27,956 nt of DNA, from the NCBI GenBank assembly GCA_038211295.1, contig JBBQVS010000052.1, positions 1 through 27,956 on the forward strand. The letters are read 5' to 3'. A model generated the notes under the pieces. That model was given only the letters and a program-made list of their open reading frames with translations. It was not told the DNA's origin and made no database searches. Below, in pieces: positions 1 to 7,005 of this stretch. Position 1 is the stretch's first letter; every line of letters begins with the position of its first letter. This DNA comes from JBBQVS01 sp038211295. GTDB taxonomy: Bacteria; Chloroflexota; Ktedonobacteria; Ktedonobacterales; Ktedonobacteraceae. A program made the position numbers and the translations under genes.

Positions 1-257
1 GTAGCGATAGCGAGGCTCTTGTCAACCTTCGCTGGTGGCCCCGCGAGGGGTTGTACTGCTATAATGCCGGTTCCGTTTTGCGGAATGCTCAGCGATTGCT
101 GTTGCGGTGTGGAGGAGACCATGACCATGCCCGGTCTGCGCCGAATTACAATCTCTGTGCCTGCCTCCGTCAACTCCAGTTCGCCAATCGTGCTTCCTTC
201 GAGTACCTGAATCAGTTCCTCGACACGCGTTAGCCACGATGTCTTGTCTTCGTCCAT
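1..257 (-). CDS. accB: Biotin carboxyl carrier protein of acetyl-CoA carboxylase (AccB), N-terminal part, cut by the window edge
   Basis: The reading frame opens with ATG at 257 on the minus strand and stays open for 85 codons to the left edge, so the C-terminal biotinyl domain lies outside the window. The visible protein begins MDEDKTSWLTRVEELIQVLE and continues with a segment GELELTEAGTEIVIRR. This is the family's typical N-terminus: an amphipathic helix containing a 'LI..LE.S.I.ELE' pattern, then a strand rich in Arg. A Gln/Pro-rich linker follows, as usual in BCCPs. AccB carries biotin for acetyl-CoA carboxylase in the cytoplasm. It lies 14 bp downstream of fabF and in the same direction as accC, which encodes its biotin carboxylase partner, so cotranscription is likely. 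The biotin-attachment motif cannot be seen, so the call rests on the N-terminal pattern and the context. Confidence 0.82.
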   Translation of the reverse strand, partial: MDEDKTSWLTRVEELIQVLEGSTIGELELTEAGTEIVIRRRPGMVMVSSTPQQQSLSIPQNGTGIIAVQPLAGPPAKVDKSLAIA

Positions 258-271
258 TTTCCCCGCCTACA

Positions 272-1510
272 TTATTCTGCGTATCGTTTGAAGATCAAGC
301 ACACGTTATGCCCACCAAAGCCCATCGACGTACACATCGCGACATCTACGGTAGTGTGACGTGCCTCGTTCGGTACATAGTCGAGATCGCATTCCGGGTC
401 AGGATGATGCAGGTTGATGGTCGGTGGAATGACACCGGTCAGGATGGACTGAATGGAAACCACCGCGCCAACCGCGCCAGCGGCACCCAGCGTATGCCCG
501 ATCATTGATTTTGTGCCGCTAATTGGCAGTCGTTTCGCGTACTCGCCAAAGACTGTCTTGATAGCCTGCGTCTCTGTGCGGTCATTGGCCTGCGTCGAAG
601 TCGCGTGCGCGTTGTAGTAGCTGATCTGTTCCGGGCGCAGTCCCGCTTTTTGCAGGGCGCGACGCATTGCACGTACAAGGCCAGTGCCGCCGGGCGCGGG
701 GTCGGTGACGTGGTGCGCGTCGCCCGTCGAGCCATAGCCCACCAGCTCCGCCAGAATAGTCGCCCCGCGAGCCTGCGCGAACTCAAGGTCTTCGAGTATC
801 AGTATCGCGGCCCCTTCGCCCATCACAAAGCCATCGCGGGTCGCGTCGAACGGACGACTCGCCCCTTGCGGGTCTTCGTTGTAGCGCGAGAGCGCGTGCA
901 TGTTGTCGAACGCACCCATCGCGATTGGCGTCACCGCTTTTTCCGCGCCGCCCGCGATCATCGCCTTCGCGTCGCCGCGCCGAATCGTTTCCCACGCCTC
1001 ACCGATTGTGTTGCCACTAGTAGCGCACGCGGAGACCGCCGCCCAGTTTGGCCCCCTCGCGCCCGTCAGAATAGAGACGATACCGGGCGCACCATCCACA
1101 ATCATCATGTTGATAAAGAATGGACTGATGCGGTCTGGCCCCTTTTCGTACAGGTTCTTGAATTGCTCATGGAGTGTCACAAGTCCGCCAATGCCGCTCC
1201 CGATGTAGACGCCGATATCGTCCGCGTTCTCTTCAGTGATGACAAGCTTTGCCTGTTCCAGTGCCTGCTTGCTGGTCGCAATCGCCATCTGCTCATAGGG
1301 GTCGTTACGGCGTGCCTCTTTACGATCCATGTAAAGTGCAGGGTCAAACGTTTTGACCTCGCCCGCGAAATGGACGCGGTGTTTGCTGCTATCGTAGCCC
1401 GTAATCTCTCCGATACCCGATTTCCCCCGACATAGCGCGTCCCATGATGATGCCAGATCGTTCCCTACTGACGTGATAAGTCCAATTCCCGTTACAACGA
1501 CGCGAGACAT
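272..1510 (-). CDS. fabF: 3-oxoacyl-ACP synthase II (FabF-type beta-ketoacyl-ACP synthase)
   Basis: The 412-residue protein has the usual FabF length. It condenses malonyl-ACP with acyl-ACP in the elongation step of cytoplasmic fatty-acid synthesis. It starts MSRVVVTGIGLITSVGNDLA, the standard KAS II opening. The catalytic triad is visible: Cys162 in VSACATSGNTIG, His302 in NAHATST and His339 in SMIGHTLGAAG, with the conserved Lys at 334. The loop after the nucleophile reads TSGNTIG rather than the common TGAHAIG, a mild deviation. A good ribosome-binding site (AGGAGA) lies just upstream of the ATG at 1510. The gene sits 39 bp after accC and 14 bp before accB, which makes a leftward malonyl-CoA/elongation operon. 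A polyketide-type KAS is possible but less likely with acc genes on both sides. Confidence 0.93.
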   Translation of the reverse strand: MSRVVVTGIGLITSVGNDLASSWDALCRGKSGIGEITGYDSSKHRVHFAGEVKTFDPALYMDRKEARRNDPYEQMAIATSKQALEQAKLVITEENADDIGVYIGSGIGGLVTLHEQFKNLYEKGPDRISPFFINMMIVDGAPGIVSILTGARGPNWAAVSACATSGNTIGEAWETIRRGDAKAMIAGGAEKAVTPIAMGAFDNMHALSRYNEDPQGASRPFDATRDGFVMGEGAAILILEDLEFAQARGATILAELVGYGSTGDAHHVTDPAPGGTGLVRAMRRALQKAGLRPEQISYYNAHATSTQANDRTETQAIKTVFGEYAKRLPISGTKSMIGHTLGAAGAVGAVVSIQSILTGVIPPTINLHHPDPECDLDYVPNEARHTTVDVAMCTSMGFGGHNVCLIFKRYAE

Positions 1511-1549
1511 TGTGTTCTCCTTTTTTATGTGTAGAATAGTTTCCTCGTA

Positions 1550-2899
1550 TTATATCCCCAATGCCGCCGCTTCCTCTTGTATAAATCGCGTATAGGTTTC
1601 GCCACTCAGGAAGGCGGGATGTTTTAGCAGGCGTTGATGAAACGGAATCGTGGTCGTCAAGCCTTCGATTACATACTCATCGAGTGCGCGTTGCATCCGT
1701 GCAATCGCCTCTTCGCGGGTATCGGCCCAGACAATCAATTTCGAGAGCAGCGAGTCATAATGTGGCGGAACCTCATAGCCCGCGTACAGGTGGCTATCGA
1801 CACGCACGCCGGGGCCGCCGGGTGGAAGATAGCGTTCAACCGTTCCCGTTTGCGGGCGAAAATCGTTGTCCGCATCCTCCGCCGTGATGCGACACTCGAT
1901 AGCGTGACCGCGAAACTGTATCGCGTCCTGCTTGAGCTGCATTCGCATTCCCGACGCGATCCGCAATTGTTCTTTCACAAGGTCAAGGCTCGTTACCAGC
2001 TCGGTCACGGGATGCTCGACCTGTAGACGTGTGTTCATCTCCATGAAGTAGAAACGGTTCTGCTCGTCTACCAGAAATTCCAGCGTGCCAGCATTCCGAT
2101 ACCCCACTTTTTGTACGGCGCGTATCGACTTTGTGCCAATCTCGTCGCGCAGCTTGCGCGGCAGCAACGGGCTTGGCGACTCCTCCAACACCTTCTGATT
2201 GCGGCGTTGGCATGAGCAATTGCGCTCCCCCAGATGCACGCCGTTGCCGTGATTATCCACCAGCACCTGAATCTCGATGTGGCGGGCGCGTTCAAGATAG
2301 CGTTCAAAATAGATGCCATCGTCCCGAAACGCTTCCCGTACCTCGTTTTGCGCGAGCGTAAAGACGCGTTCCAGCTCGTCGGCGCGTTTCACCAGCCGAA
2401 TACCACGTCCACCGCCACCGGCCACAGCCTTGAGCATCAGGGGATAGCCGATATCTTTCGCGGCATCCAGTGCCTCGGTGACATTTCGCAAAATCGGTGT
2501 GCCGGGCAACATTGGCAGGCCCGCCTTCGCCATTGCCTGTCGTGCCGATACCTTGTCGCCCATGACGGACATCACCGCAGCCGGTGGGCCAATAAATGTA
2601 ATGTTGACATCGGCGCATATTTCGGCGAAACTCGTGTTCTCCGAAAGAAACCCATAGCCGGGATGAATGGCCTCGGCATTGGAAATAAGGGCGGCACTGA
2701 TAATATTTGGAATGTTCAGGTAGCTTTTTCCACTTGGCCCCGGCCCAATACAAATGCGCTCGTCCGCTATACGCACGGGGAGCGAGTCACGATCCGCCTC
2801 TGAGTGCGCGATTACGCTCACAATACCCATTTCGCGGCAGGCACGAATGATGCGTAGCGCGATCTCACCACGATTGGCAATCAAAATTTTCCGAAACAT
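1550..2899 (-). CDS. accC: Acetyl-CoA carboxylase, biotin carboxylase subunit
   Basis: The product is 449 residues from the ATG at 2899, the normal AccC length. The frame can be extended upstream to 2965, but the protein then gains 22 unrelated residues before MFRKILIANRGEIALRI, the universal AccC start, so I chose 2899. In order the protein shows the N-terminal biotin carboxylase domain, the ATP-grasp glycine loop (AGGGGRGIR), the HIEIQVLVD segment, the GERNCSCQRRNQKVLEE motif and the active-site EMNTRLQVEHPVTE. The C-terminal domain ends in a typical helix. It carboxylates the biotin of AccB with bicarbonate and ATP in the cytoplasm. It is the first gene of a leftward operon with fabF and accB. 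No strong Shine-Dalgarno sequence is close to the chosen start. Carboxylases for pyruvate or propionyl-CoA share this domain, but they are usually longer. Confidence 0.92.
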   Translation of the reverse strand: MFRKILIANRGEIALRIIRACREMGIVSVIAHSEADRDSLPVRIADERICIGPGPSGKSYLNIPNIISAALISNAEAIHPGYGFLSENTSFAEICADVNITFIGPPAAVMSVMGDKVSARQAMAKAGLPMLPGTPILRNVTEALDAAKDIGYPLMLKAVAGGGGRGIRLVKRADELERVFTLAQNEVREAFRDDGIYFERYLERARHIEIQVLVDNHGNGVHLGERNCSCQRRNQKVLEESPSPLLPRKLRDEIGTKSIRAVQKVGYRNAGTLEFLVDEQNRFYFMEMNTRLQVEHPVTELVTSLDLVKEQLRIASGMRMQLKQDAIQFRGHAIECRITAEDADNDFRPQTGTVERYLPPGGPGVRVDSHLYAGYEVPPHYDSLLSKLIVWADTREEAIARMQRALDEYVIEGLTTTIPFHQRLLKHPAFLSGETYTRFIQEEAAALGI

Positions 2900-2965
2900 A
2901 TATGCAGGACGGACAGCCCGCCCACTCCTCTCGCATAAGCCCCTCGTCGTGAGGGTGTGTAGCAA

Positions 2966-2994
2966 ATTATATCACGTCTCGCCTCGTTTGTAAG
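2966..2994 (-). promoter_or_regulatory. Candidate sigma70-type promoter for accC-fabF-accB
   Basis: On the minus strand CTTACA (2994-2989) is followed after 17 bp by a perfect TATAAT (2971-2966). The box lies about 67 bp before the accC start, leaving a leader that can fold a small CCCTC/GAGGG hairpin. This is seen by eye only. Confidence 0.5.
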
Positions 2995-3001
2995 CGTGTG
3001 A

Positions 3002-3031
3002 TTGACAACTCACATTCATCCCTGCTACCCT
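3002..3031 (+). promoter_or_regulatory. Candidate promoter for the CoA-transferase operon
   Basis: A perfect TTGACA (3002-3007) is followed after 18 bp by a weak TACCCT (3026-3031). It lies about 50 bp before the start of the CoA-transferase gene and diverges from the accC promoter. The -10 box is poor, so the exact site is uncertain. Confidence 0.4.
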
Positions 3032-3080
3032 AGACGCATACAACAATGACTGTTCAGTACCCCAGCGAAGGAGCTTTTAT

Positions 3081-4274
3081 ATGACTCAGCCTCTCAGTGG
3101 CATACGTGTCCTCGACCTCTCGCGCCTGCTCCCCGGTGCCTACGCATCGCAGATGCTCGCGGATTTCGGGGCCGATGTGATGAAGATTGAGGAGCCGGGA
3201 AGCGGTGATTATGGGCGGTACATGCCTCCATATGGCCCCGGCGGAATGAGCCTCTTTTTTCTGGCGATCAACCGCAACAAGCGCAGCACGACGCTAAACT
3301 TAAAATCACCGCAGGGGCGTGAGATATTTCTACGCATGGTGCGAAGCGCGGATGTTGTGCTGGAGAGCTTTCGTCCCGGCGTGCTGGAACGCCTCGGCCT
3401 CGGCTATGAGCAGCTCAAAGAGGTCAACCCCGCCATTATTTATTGCGCCATTAGCGGCTATGGGCAAGAGGGGCCGGCCCGTTTACGCGCGGGGCATGAC
3501 CTGAACTATCAAGGCTACGCTGGTATTCTGGATTATAACCGGGGGGCAAATGGCGAGCCAGCAATGCCGCCAACGCAGCTTGGCGATCTCGCGGGTGGCA
3601 GCTATATGGCGGTTGTCGGTATTCTTACCGCGCTGGTTGGACGCGCCCAGACAGGCGAAGGGCGTGGCATCGATGTCTCGATGACCGAGGGCGTGATGTC
3701 TCTCTTACCGCTTGCCACAACCGCGTATCTCAACACGAACAAAGCACCCAAACCTGGTCACTCCTCGCTTGATGGTGGCCTACCCTGCTACAATATTTAT
3801 GAGACGAAGGACGGCAAGCACGTCACGCTGGCGGCCCTTGAGCAAAAGTTCTGGCATATCTTCTGTACTCATGTTGGACACCTTGAACTCTTGCCCTTTC
3901 ACCAACCACGCGGACGCGAGGAGCGCGACGAGGCGATGAACCTGCTTCGCGCCATCTTCAAAACGAAGACGCGTGACGAGTGGATGGTCGAGCTTGCCGA
4001 TATCGATGCATGCGTCGGGCCAGTGTATAGCATCGACGAGGCTCTCAATGACCCACACGCACGGGCGCGAGGCGTCACTGCGAACAGCGCGGGTGTTGGG
4101 AGGGATGGAGACGCTACGTTCCACACGCTCCCCACGTTTCCGCGCATTTCCGGTGTCGAAGCGGAGCAACATCACGCTCCCCCGACGCTTGGCGAACACA
4201 CACGCGAGATATTGCAGAGCTTTGGCTATAGTGATACCGAGATTGAACAATTCAAAGCGCAGGGGGCGATCTAA
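3081..4274 (+). CDS. Family III (CaiB/BaiF) CoA-transferase, alpha-methylacyl-CoA racemase-like
   Basis: The protein has 397 residues, the usual size for family III CoA-transferases, and opens with the family signature PLSGIRVLDLSRLLPGAYAS. Further hallmarks are ADVMKIEEPGSGD, NRNKRSTTLNLKSPQGR and ISGYGQEGP. His139 (AGHDLNY) and Asp169 (QLGDLAGG) stand 30 residues apart. That matches the catalytic His/Asp pair known from alpha-methylacyl-CoA racemases, and the Asp also corresponds to the acyl-anhydride nucleophile of true transferases. The likely reaction is therefore racemisation of 2-methylacyl-CoA, or CoA transfer between carboxylates, in the cytoplasm. The ATG is preceded by AAGGAGC at good spacing. 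The next gene starts one base after this stop codon, so the two are surely cotranscribed. The substrate cannot be told from sequence. Confidence 0.88.
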   Translation: MTQPLSGIRVLDLSRLLPGAYASQMLADFGADVMKIEEPGSGDYGRYMPPYGPGGMSLFFLAINRNKRSTTLNLKSPQGREIFLRMVRSADVVLESFRPGVLERLGLGYEQLKEVNPAIIYCAISGYGQEGPARLRAGHDLNYQGYAGILDYNRGANGEPAMPPTQLGDLAGGSYMAVVGILTALVGRAQTGEGRGIDVSMTEGVMSLLPLATTAYLNTNKAPKPGHSSLDGGLPCYNIYETKDGKHVTLAALEQKFWHIFCTHVGHLELLPFHQPRGREERDEAMNLLRAIFKTKTRDEWMVELADIDACVGPVYSIDEALNDPHARARGVTANSAGVGRDGDATFHTLPTFPRISGVEAEQHHAPPTLGEHTREILQSFGYSDTEIEQFKAQGAI

Positions 4275-4275
4275 C

Positions 4276-5457
4276 ATGCTGCATCACACGTTTCTCGAAC
4301 AGGCCAAAACCAGCATCGGGCCATACATGGACGACCTGAAAGCCATTGTCAATATCGACTCTGGCACATATACGAAGGCAGGCGTTGACCGCGTGGGAGC
4401 GTATCTAGCCGAACGGTTCGCTACTATGGGGTTTTCCACGTCGTTCGATAGGCAAGAGACATACGGCAATAACCTTGTCGCGACGCACACCGGAAGCGCG
4501 GAAAAGGGGCCACACATCCTGCTGGTTGGACATCTCGACACGGTTTTCTCAGCAGGCGAGGTAGAAAAGCGTCCCTTCGCCCTAAGTGAACGCAACGGAA
4601 TGCGGATCGCGACAGGCCCCGGCGTACTCGATATGAAATCTGGCGTGCTGATCGGTATGTACGGGCTACACCTGATGATCGCGTCTGACCACGCCGACTA
4701 TCAGCGCGTGACCTTTGTGTGCAACAGCGACGAGGAGATCGGGTCTCCTGATAGCAAGCCGCTTATACAGGAACTGGCGAAACAGGCCGACGCCGTAATT
4801 GTCCTAGAGCCGGGGCGAGCAATCGGGCATGTGGTCTCATCGCGGCGTAGCTCCGGTCAGTATCGCGTCGAGGTGCGTGGACTCTCCGCGCACGCTGGCG
4901 TAGAGCCACAGAACGGGCGCAACGCCATTCACGAATTGACCTACAAAGTGCAGGCGATGCAGGCTCTCAATGGCACAATTCCCGGTACAACGTTGAGCGT
5001 GGGCATTATTCACGGCGGCGAGCGCACCAACGTTGTGCCAGACTTCGCCTATTGCGAAATGGATGTACGAGCGAGCGACATGCAGGGTATCAAGGCAATC
5101 GAGGCGGCGATGCGAAAAGTCGCCGCCAAAACGATTATCGCGGGTACGACCACAACGCTGAGTGGCGATATGCGCTGCCTACCCTTCGAGCGGTCAGAGC
5201 GCAACATGCGGCTTGTGCGATACGCGAAAGATGCAGGAGCGGAGTTGGGCCTGAAAATTCAGGATTTGGGGAGTGGCGGCGCGTCGGACGCTAACACAAC
5301 ATCCGGTCTGGGCGTGCCGACCATTGACGGGCTTGGTGCCGGTGGTGGTCTCGCGCACAATTCCGGCGAATATATCGAGCTTGACTACCTGCCTGTGCGT
5401 ATCGCGCTATTAGCAGGTCTGGTACGACAAATTAGCCGTCAGGGAACAACAGCATGA
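4276..5457 (+). CDS. M20 family metallopeptidase (carboxypeptidase G2 / ArgE-DapE type)
   Basis: The product is 393 residues from ATG 4276, which lies one base after the previous stop codon and 9 bases after an AGGGGG ribosome-binding site. The frame remains open upstream, but that part overlaps the CoA-transferase and has no family similarity. The di-zinc ligands and catalytic residues are visible: His86 and Asp88 in GHLDTVF, Asp119 in GVLDMKSG, the Glu153-Glu154 pair in CNSDEEIGS, Glu178 in VLEPGR and a final His in GLAHNSGEY. The lid/dimerisation domain begins near SSGQYRVEVRGLSAHAG. The pattern fits carboxypeptidase G2-like enzymes that release C-terminal amino acids, often Glu, from acylated or peptidyl substrates. 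There is no signal peptide, so it should act in the cytoplasm. It overlaps the next gene by 4 bp (ATGA), which suggests translational coupling. Confidence 0.88.
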   Translation: MLHHTFLEQAKTSIGPYMDDLKAIVNIDSGTYTKAGVDRVGAYLAERFATMGFSTSFDRQETYGNNLVATHTGSAEKGPHILLVGHLDTVFSAGEVEKRPFALSERNGMRIATGPGVLDMKSGVLIGMYGLHLMIASDHADYQRVTFVCNSDEEIGSPDSKPLIQELAKQADAVIVLEPGRAIGHVVSSRRSSGQYRVEVRGLSAHAGVEPQNGRNAIHELTYKVQAMQALNGTIPGTTLSVGIIHGGERTNVVPDFAYCEMDVRASDMQGIKAIEAAMRKVAAKTIIAGTTTTLSGDMRCLPFERSERNMRLVRYAKDAGAELGLKIQDLGSGGASDANTTSGLGVPTIDGLGAGGGLAHNSGEYIELDYLPVRIALLAGLVRQISRQGTTA

Positions 5458-6653
5458 AAACAGGGTTACAGCGCATTCATAACCAGACCGCCAACGCCAT
5501 CACCACCGTTGCCGAATATGCCCGCCACTTGCAACACGAGGCGCAACAACAGGGCCACGCCTCCCTCTCGCAGGTGCTTTTACACATGGGGGAGCCGAGT
5601 TTTCGCACGCCTGCACATATTCGCGAGGCGGCGATAAACGCTATCGAACGCGAACCTATCACCTATGGCCCTGCCGCCGGATGGCCCTGGTTGCGCGAAC
5701 TGCTTGCGGAAAAGATACAGCGTGTCAACAGGTACACGGTTGGGCCGCAGCATGTCGCGCTAGGCATGGGTGGGACGGGCGCGCTACAAGCGACCTTTAA
5801 CGCGACGGTAAGCATCGGCGACGAGGTGCTTATTCCTGACCCCTGTTGGCCTCACTATCCTATGCAACTCGCGACCTGTGGCGCGATGGGCGTGTTCTAT
5901 CCGCTCGATTCACACAACGACTGGTTGCCCTCGGTGGCAGACCTTGAAAAGCTGGTGACGCCGCGCACACGGATGCTGGTCATCAATACGCCCGGCAATC
6001 CAACGGGAGCGGTCTTTCCGACGCAGGTTGTGCGCGACCTGCTGGACTTCGCACGCCGTCATGACCTGTACCTCGTCTCAGACGAGTGCTATGACCAGAT
6101 GGTTTTCGAGGGGGAGCATATCAGTCCCGCCACACTGCTTATGCCCGAAGAAATTGAGACAGGGCGTTTTATCGGTATCTACACGTTCTCTAAAACCTAT
6201 GCCATGACGGGGTGGCGCATCGGCTATGTCGTCACGGGTACACAACTGCTCAAAACGATTATCGACGTACTCAACGCCGGTCAGACCAATATCAGCACGC
6301 TCGTGCAACGCGCCGCCGCCGCCGCCTTAACTGGCCCACAGGCATGTGTCACCGAAATGTGCGCCGCGTACCAGCACCGCCGCGATCTCACCGTGAGTCT
6401 GCTCAAAGATAATGGCCGCTACCTGTACACGCCGCACGGTGCGTTTTACGCGCTCATCGACATCGCGGGCCGCGACGGTACAGCGCATGATAGACAATTC
6501 GCGCTCGACCTGTTGCGTGAACATCACGTCGCAGTTGCCCCCGGTAGCGGCTTCGGAAGTGTGTCGAATGGCTTCGTGCGTGTCTCGCTCGCGGCATCCG
6601 AGGAAGAACTCACCCTCGGCGTCCGCGCGATATGTGCGTTTGCGGATAAATGA
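5454..6653 (+). CDS. Class I/II pyridoxal-phosphate aminotransferase
   Basis: The protein has 399 residues and the fold-type I layout of the aspartate aminotransferase family. It shows YGPAAGWPWLRELLAEK, the cofactor-binding GMGGTGALQATF segment, VINTPGNPTG (Asn182), LVSDECYDQM (Asp210, Tyr213), the Schiff-base Lys247 in TFSKTYAMTGWRIGY, and a C-terminal FVRVSLA with the carboxylate-binding Arg. It transfers an amino group between an amino acid and a 2-oxo acid in the cytoplasm. It starts inside the stop codon of the M20 peptidase gene (ATGA overlap) and is the last gene of the three-gene operon. The peptidase may free an amino acid that this enzyme deaminates, and the CoA-transferase may act on the resulting acid; that order is inference. 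Substrate specificity cannot be read. Downstream comes repeat DNA without another gene on this strand. Confidence 0.9.
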   Translation: MKTGLQRIHNQTANAITTVAEYARHLQHEAQQQGHASLSQVLLHMGEPSFRTPAHIREAAINAIEREPITYGPAAGWPWLRELLAEKIQRVNRYTVGPQHVALGMGGTGALQATFNATVSIGDEVLIPDPCWPHYPMQLATCGAMGVFYPLDSHNDWLPSVADLEKLVTPRTRMLVINTPGNPTGAVFPTQVVRDLLDFARRHDLYLVSDECYDQMVFEGEHISPATLLMPEEIETGRFIGIYTFSKTYAMTGWRIGYVVTGTQLLKTIIDVLNAGQTNISTLVQRAAAAALTGPQACVTEMCAAYQHRRDLTVSLLKDNGRYLYTPHGAFYALIDIAGRDGTAHDRQFALDLLREHHVAVAPGSGFGSVSNGFVRVSLAASEEELTLGVRAICAFADK

Positions 6654-6663
6654 TACACGTAAG

Positions 6664-6804
6664 TGGGACGTATGATGGGAATAAGAAGCATGGCGAGGAC
6701 GAGCGTATGATTGTGGCAAGAGGGGAGCATGGCGAGGACGAGCGTATGATTGTGGCAAGAGGGGAGCATAGCGAGGACGAGCGTATGATTGTGGCAAGAG
6801 GGAA
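6664..6804. repeat. 39-bp tandem repeat, three clear units plus a decayed one
   Basis: Three units begin with GCAT at 6688, 6727 and 6766 and repeat every 39 bp, nearly identical apart from G/A changes such as GCATGGCG and GCATAGCG. A fourth 'GCAT' follows at 6805. The stretch 6664-6687 (GGGACGTATGATGGG...) resembles a degraded further unit. Because 39 is a multiple of 3 and the unit lacks stops in several frames, false reading frames appear on both strands. One of them is a 13-residue repeat containing GEDERMIVARGEH. I see no start signal or composition that suggests translation. There are no spacers between the units, so it is not CRISPR. Confidence 0.85.
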
Positions 6805-6820
6805 GCATAGTAGCAATAGA

Positions 6821-6944
6821 GCATGGCGGGGGCAAGCCCCGCCACTACTATACTACGAGGTATCGCCACTTCGTGGCTCATTATGGCGTGGCGAAGCCAC
6901 GCGGTTCCGTGTATAGTAGTGACAGGGCTTGCCCCTGTCATGTC
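6821..6944. repeat. Inverted-repeat element with GCAAG-loop hairpins (copy 1)
   Basis: The left arm holds a hairpin with stem GGCGGGG/CCCCGCC (6825-6831, 6837-6843) and loop GCAAG, followed by ACTACTATAC (6844-6853). The right arm holds the same design inverted: GTATAGTAGT (6911-6920), then stem TGACAGGG/CCCTGTCA (6920-6927, 6933-6940) around CTTGC. Between them lie smaller hairpins GCCAC-TTC-GTGGC (6865-6877) and GCGTGGC-GAA-GCCACGC (6886-6902). The building blocks recur at 24074-24142. It lies between two converging genes, so it may also end transcription from both sides. It has no coding capacity and resembles a miniature inverted-repeat element or REP-like sequence. Confidence 0.8.
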
Positions 6945-6991
6945 TCTTTGCACCACGTATCTCTTTGTGCCACGTGTGTCTTTGTGTCACG
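6941..6991. repeat. 17-bp imperfect tandem repeat, three units
   Basis: Units start at 6941, 6958 and 6975, and each has the form T-R-T-S-T-C-T-T-T-G-Y-R-Y-C-A-C-G with few changes, for example TATCTCTTTGTGCCACG. A partial fourth (TCTCTCTT) follows. The block ends 14 bp before the stop codon of the P450 gene, so the P450 transcript may run into it. Confidence 0.65.
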
Positions 6992-7005
6992 TCTCTCTTA
7001 CAGAG

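Noticed and set aside
605..1435. Plus-strand open frame of 276 codons
   Set aside because: It is antisense to fabF, whose catalytic motifs are intact. The predicted peptide is Arg-rich with no family pattern.
2900..2965. Upstream extension of AccC by 22 residues
   Set aside because: The extension does not resemble AccC and overlaps the expected leader of the transcript; MFRKILIANRGE is the usual start.
6688..6804. Possible CRISPR array
   Set aside because: The 39-bp units are directly adjacent with no unique spacers, and no cas gene is present.
6327..6956. Minus-strand open frame of 209 codons with a repeated PQSYARPRHAPLL peptide
   Set aside because: It arises from the 39-bp tandem repeat and runs antisense into the aminotransferase gene; other frames give equally regular peptides.
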